A stretch of DNA of 7,923 bases from positions 1 to 7,923 of the forward strand of contig CBDUZW010000121.1 in NCBI GenBank assembly GCA_965371805.1. Direction: 5' to 3'. The notes under the pieces are model-generated. The model searched no databases. It was not told the origin of the DNA and saw only the letters and a program-made list of their open reading frames with translations. Every line of letters starts with the position of its first letter. Within the stretch, counting starts at the first letter, position 1. This DNA comes from JAOZTV01 sp965371805. GTDB taxonomy: Bacteria > Acidobacteriota > Aminicenantia > UBA2199. Positions 6,538 through 7,923 of this stretch are shown here, one piece after another. Made by a program: the position numbers and the translations under genes.

Positions 6538-7698
6538 TTAGGTTGGGTTAAGCGGAAGCTTTATTGTAACAGTTCCCCCTTTGTCGTTATTACTTACTTC
6601 TACGGTGCCGTCATGCTCTCGTATCATATTATAAGCAATCGATAAACCTATTCCTTTTTTCTGTGTTCTACTTTTGGTAGTATAAAATGGATCAAAAACT
6701 TTTTCAGTATTCTGAAATCCACCACCATTATCACAAACACTTATTATAGCATACTTTTTATCTTTTGATTCATCTAATGTGATTATTATTTCTCCATTTA
6801 CTATATTATTTCCTTTTATTGCTTCTAGTGAGTTTTCACAGATCCCTTCAAAACACATCCACAGGGAGAAGTGGTTACCAGTAATTGTTGGGTCTATGAA
6901 TATTTTTGTTGTTTTAAACTCTATGTTTATAAATATGTCTTTTTTATTAAAAACTTTTATAAACTTTTCAAAAAAATTTAAAAGATTTATATTAAGTTTA
7001 GTTTGCTCAGAACTTGGATTTAGTAAATTAAGTTCTTTTATAATAGTTCTTATTCTTAATGCCTGCTTTCTGATGCTTAAATGCTTGTCTTTTGCATAAT
7101 CTGAAATATCATTTTTAAGATCGATTAAATCAAGATGTCCTAATATACCAGTTAAAGGGTTATTGATCTCATGAGCAAAACCAGACACAATTGCTGAAAG
7201 AGATTTTTGCTTCTCTGTTTGAAGACTGTTTATTTGAGTTTTTTTTAATTCTTCCATGGTTTCAAGTAGTTTTAAATTTGTTTCATTTAGTTTTTTTGTC
7301 CTATTTTCTATAATGATTTCCAAGTCTCTTTCGTTTTTCTCAATTGTTTTAATAGAAATTTCCAGACTTGTAGCCATTTCATTAAAATTGTTTACTAAAT
7401 GATTTTCTTTCTTATTATTTATTCCATCAATTCTGAATGAAAGGTTGCCATGTGAAAGTTGATTTAATCCATCTTCTAACTCATCAGTTTTTGTATTATA
7501 AAATGTTGATATGGAATTATAGATAAAATCATAGAAAAAAAGGGATAAAAAAAATGAAAAAATTGATAAAATTATCATTTCTATTAGTAGAGACAGATTG
7601 ATTTGAGTGATAATTAAATATGTAAATATAACTAATAAAAGAACAAAGAATGACAAGGCAATATATGTTTTCTTTTTTAAATTATCTTTATAATCCAT
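6538..7698 (-). CDS. Membrane sensor histidine kinase (HAMP, HisKA, HATPase)
   Basis: 386 residues. Two hydrophobic helices (about 12-30 and 37-58) are joined by only about six residues, so no periplasmic sensor domain exists. A HAMP domain follows (about 58-115, with HGNLSFRIDG and VNNFNEMATSLE), then a coiled coil (about 116-165). The HisKA dimerisation domain carries the phospho-acceptor H176 in GFAHEINNPLTGILGHL. The ATPase domain has the N box ENSLEAI (288-294), G1 DNGGG (323-327), the F box FDPFYTTK (335-342) and G2 KGIGLSIA (348-355). All catalytic motifs are present, so it should be active. The stimulus may be sensed in the membrane, by a partner protein, or inside the cell. No response regulator is present in the window. 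It is the first gene of the leftward operon and precedes the PpiD-like chaperone by 22 bases. ATG at 7698 has no clear Shine-Dalgarno, fitting its very short leader. Confidence 0.95.
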   Translation of the reverse strand: MDYKDNLKKKTYIALSFFVLLLVIFTYLIITQINLSLLIEMIILSIFSFFLSLFFYDFIYNSISTFYNTKTDELEDGLNQLSHGNLSFRIDGINNKKENHLVNNFNEMATSLEISIKTIEKNERDLEIIIENRTKKLNETNLKLLETMEELKKTQINSLQTEKQKSLSAIVSGFAHEINNPLTGILGHLDLIDLKNDISDYAKDKHLSIRKQALRIRTIIKELNLLNPSSEQTKLNINLLNFFEKFIKVFNKKDIFINIEFKTTKIFIDPTITGNHFSLWMCFEGICENSLEAIKGNNIVNGEIIITLDESKDKKYAIISVCDNGGGFQNTEKVFDPFYTTKSRTQKKGIGLSIAYNMIREHDGTVEVSNNDKGGTVTIKLPLNPT

Positions 7699-7717
7699 AA
7701 TTTTTTTATCTATTTAT

Positions 7718-7746
7718 ATTTTATACTAAAATTGCTTAGATATCAA
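7718..7746 (-). promoter_or_regulatory. sigma70-like promoter of the kinase-ppiD-lipA-acyP operon
   Basis: On the - strand TTGATA (7746-7741, 5 of 6 to the -35 consensus) is followed after 17 bases by TAAAAT (7723-7718, 5 of 6 to the -10 consensus). Transcription would begin near 7711, about a dozen bases before the kinase ATG at 7698. That leaves little room for a Shine-Dalgarno, and none is seen. Confidence 0.6.
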
Positions 7747-7781
7747 GTGTAATGGGTGTTTATTTGATTTTACCCTTGATA
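7741..7781. promoter_or_regulatory. candidate operator dyad overlapping the kinase -35 box
   Basis: TATCAAG (7741-7747) and CTTGATA (7775-7781) are perfect inverted half-sites with centres 34 bp apart, about three helical turns. The first overlaps the kinase -35 box. A GGGT/ACCC pair between them (7753-7756 and 7772-7775) adds partial symmetry. It could bind a dimeric regulator, but the half-sites are short and no repressor is known here. Confidence 0.25.
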
Positions 7782-7834
7782 GATTGATTAATACAGGCAA
7801 AAAATAATAAAATATTTTTTTTTTAAAAAATCAG

Positions 7835-7862
7835 TTGACAATTCGATTTTCTAATGTATAAT
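7835..7862 (+). promoter_or_regulatory. strong consensus promoter reading out of the right edge
   Basis: TTGACA (7835-7840) and TATAAT (7857-7862) are both perfect sigma70 boxes, with a 16-base spacer. An A/T-rich tract (about 7799-7830) lies just upstream, like an UP element. Transcription would start near 7869, and the transcript continues beyond the window. It is the strongest promoter in the window and diverges from the kinase promoter. Confidence 0.8.
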
Positions 7863-7868
7863 AGGGTA

Positions 7869-7923
7869 GTTTTTCGGCGGTGCTGGGAATAGGGATTTTT
7901 GAAATCTGAGTAGAGTGCAATGT
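7869..7923 (+). other. leader or start of an unidentified transcript, cut by the window edge
   Basis: The 55 bases after the strong promoter are richer in G than the other intergenic sequence. They contain a small hairpin, GGATTT (7893-7898) pairing with AAATCT (7902-7907) around TTG. The only long-enough start candidate is ATG at 7920-7922, at the very edge with a poor Shine-Dalgarno. The stretch could be a 5' leader or the 5' end of a structured RNA. I compared it from memory with tmRNA, 6S, RNase P and SRP RNA starts and saw no convincing match. Confidence 0.35.

Noticed and set aside
6779..7099. 106-residue open frame on the + strand inside the kinase gene
   Set aside because: It is antisense to the kinase's ATPase region. 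Its hydrophobic look is expected from the complement of lysine- and asparagine-rich coding sequence.
7799..7830. A/T homopolymer tract as a transcription terminator
   Set aside because: No GC-rich stem precedes it on either strand. It is better read as an UP-like element for the adjacent promoter.
7880..7909. GTG-initiated peptide VLGIGIFEI resembling the first residues of TatA/TatB proteins
   Set aside because: It stops at TGA (7907-7909) after nine codons, and the following bases in any frame do not encode the expected hydrophobic helix, so the similarity is most likely chance.

Overview
The window comes from a strongly AT-rich bacterial genome. The organism is most likely a Gram-negative (diderm) bacterium: one gene encodes a PpiD/SurA-like, membrane-anchored envelope chaperone, the first gene has a large loop predicted to lie outside the inner membrane, and a lipoyl synthase is present. 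The phylum cannot be fixed from the sequence alone. The N-terminus of the PpiD-like protein vaguely recalls proteins of Aminicenantes/Acidobacteriota-type lineages, but this is an impression from memory and not a result. All calls rest on motifs read by eye.

Left part (1-2697, + strand): a leader with a sigma70-like promoter precedes a two-gene transport operon. It encodes a DUF4212-type small subunit and an ActP-like sodium:solute symporter (SSS family, VC_2705 type), and closes with a clear intrinsic terminator. The small subunit is unusual. The normal compact two-helix hairpin is split by about 165 residues of probable extracytoplasmic sequence.

Middle (2698-3474): a single + strand gene for a membrane-anchored TPR protein of unknown function runs convergently into the leftward operon. 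Only 9 bases separate the two stop codons, and a weak AT hairpin lies there.

Right part (3472-7746, - strand): a compact operon reads, in transcription order, sensor histidine kinase, PpiD-like chaperone, lipoyl synthase (lipA) and acylphosphatase. The gaps are 22 and 7 bases, and lipA and the acylphosphatase frame may overlap. A promoter with a very short leader precedes the kinase. The kinase has two membrane helices with almost no periplasmic loop, and no response regulator is in view. The PpiD-like protein has Arg where active parvulins usually have the first active-site His.

Right edge (7747-7923): a near-perfect consensus sigma70 promoter points rightward out of the window. Its leader is not explained by any gene visible here. 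No mobile elements, CRISPR arrays, tRNA or rRNA genes were found. The best candidates for something undescribed are the enlarged symporter small subunit and the kinase/chaperone pairing.
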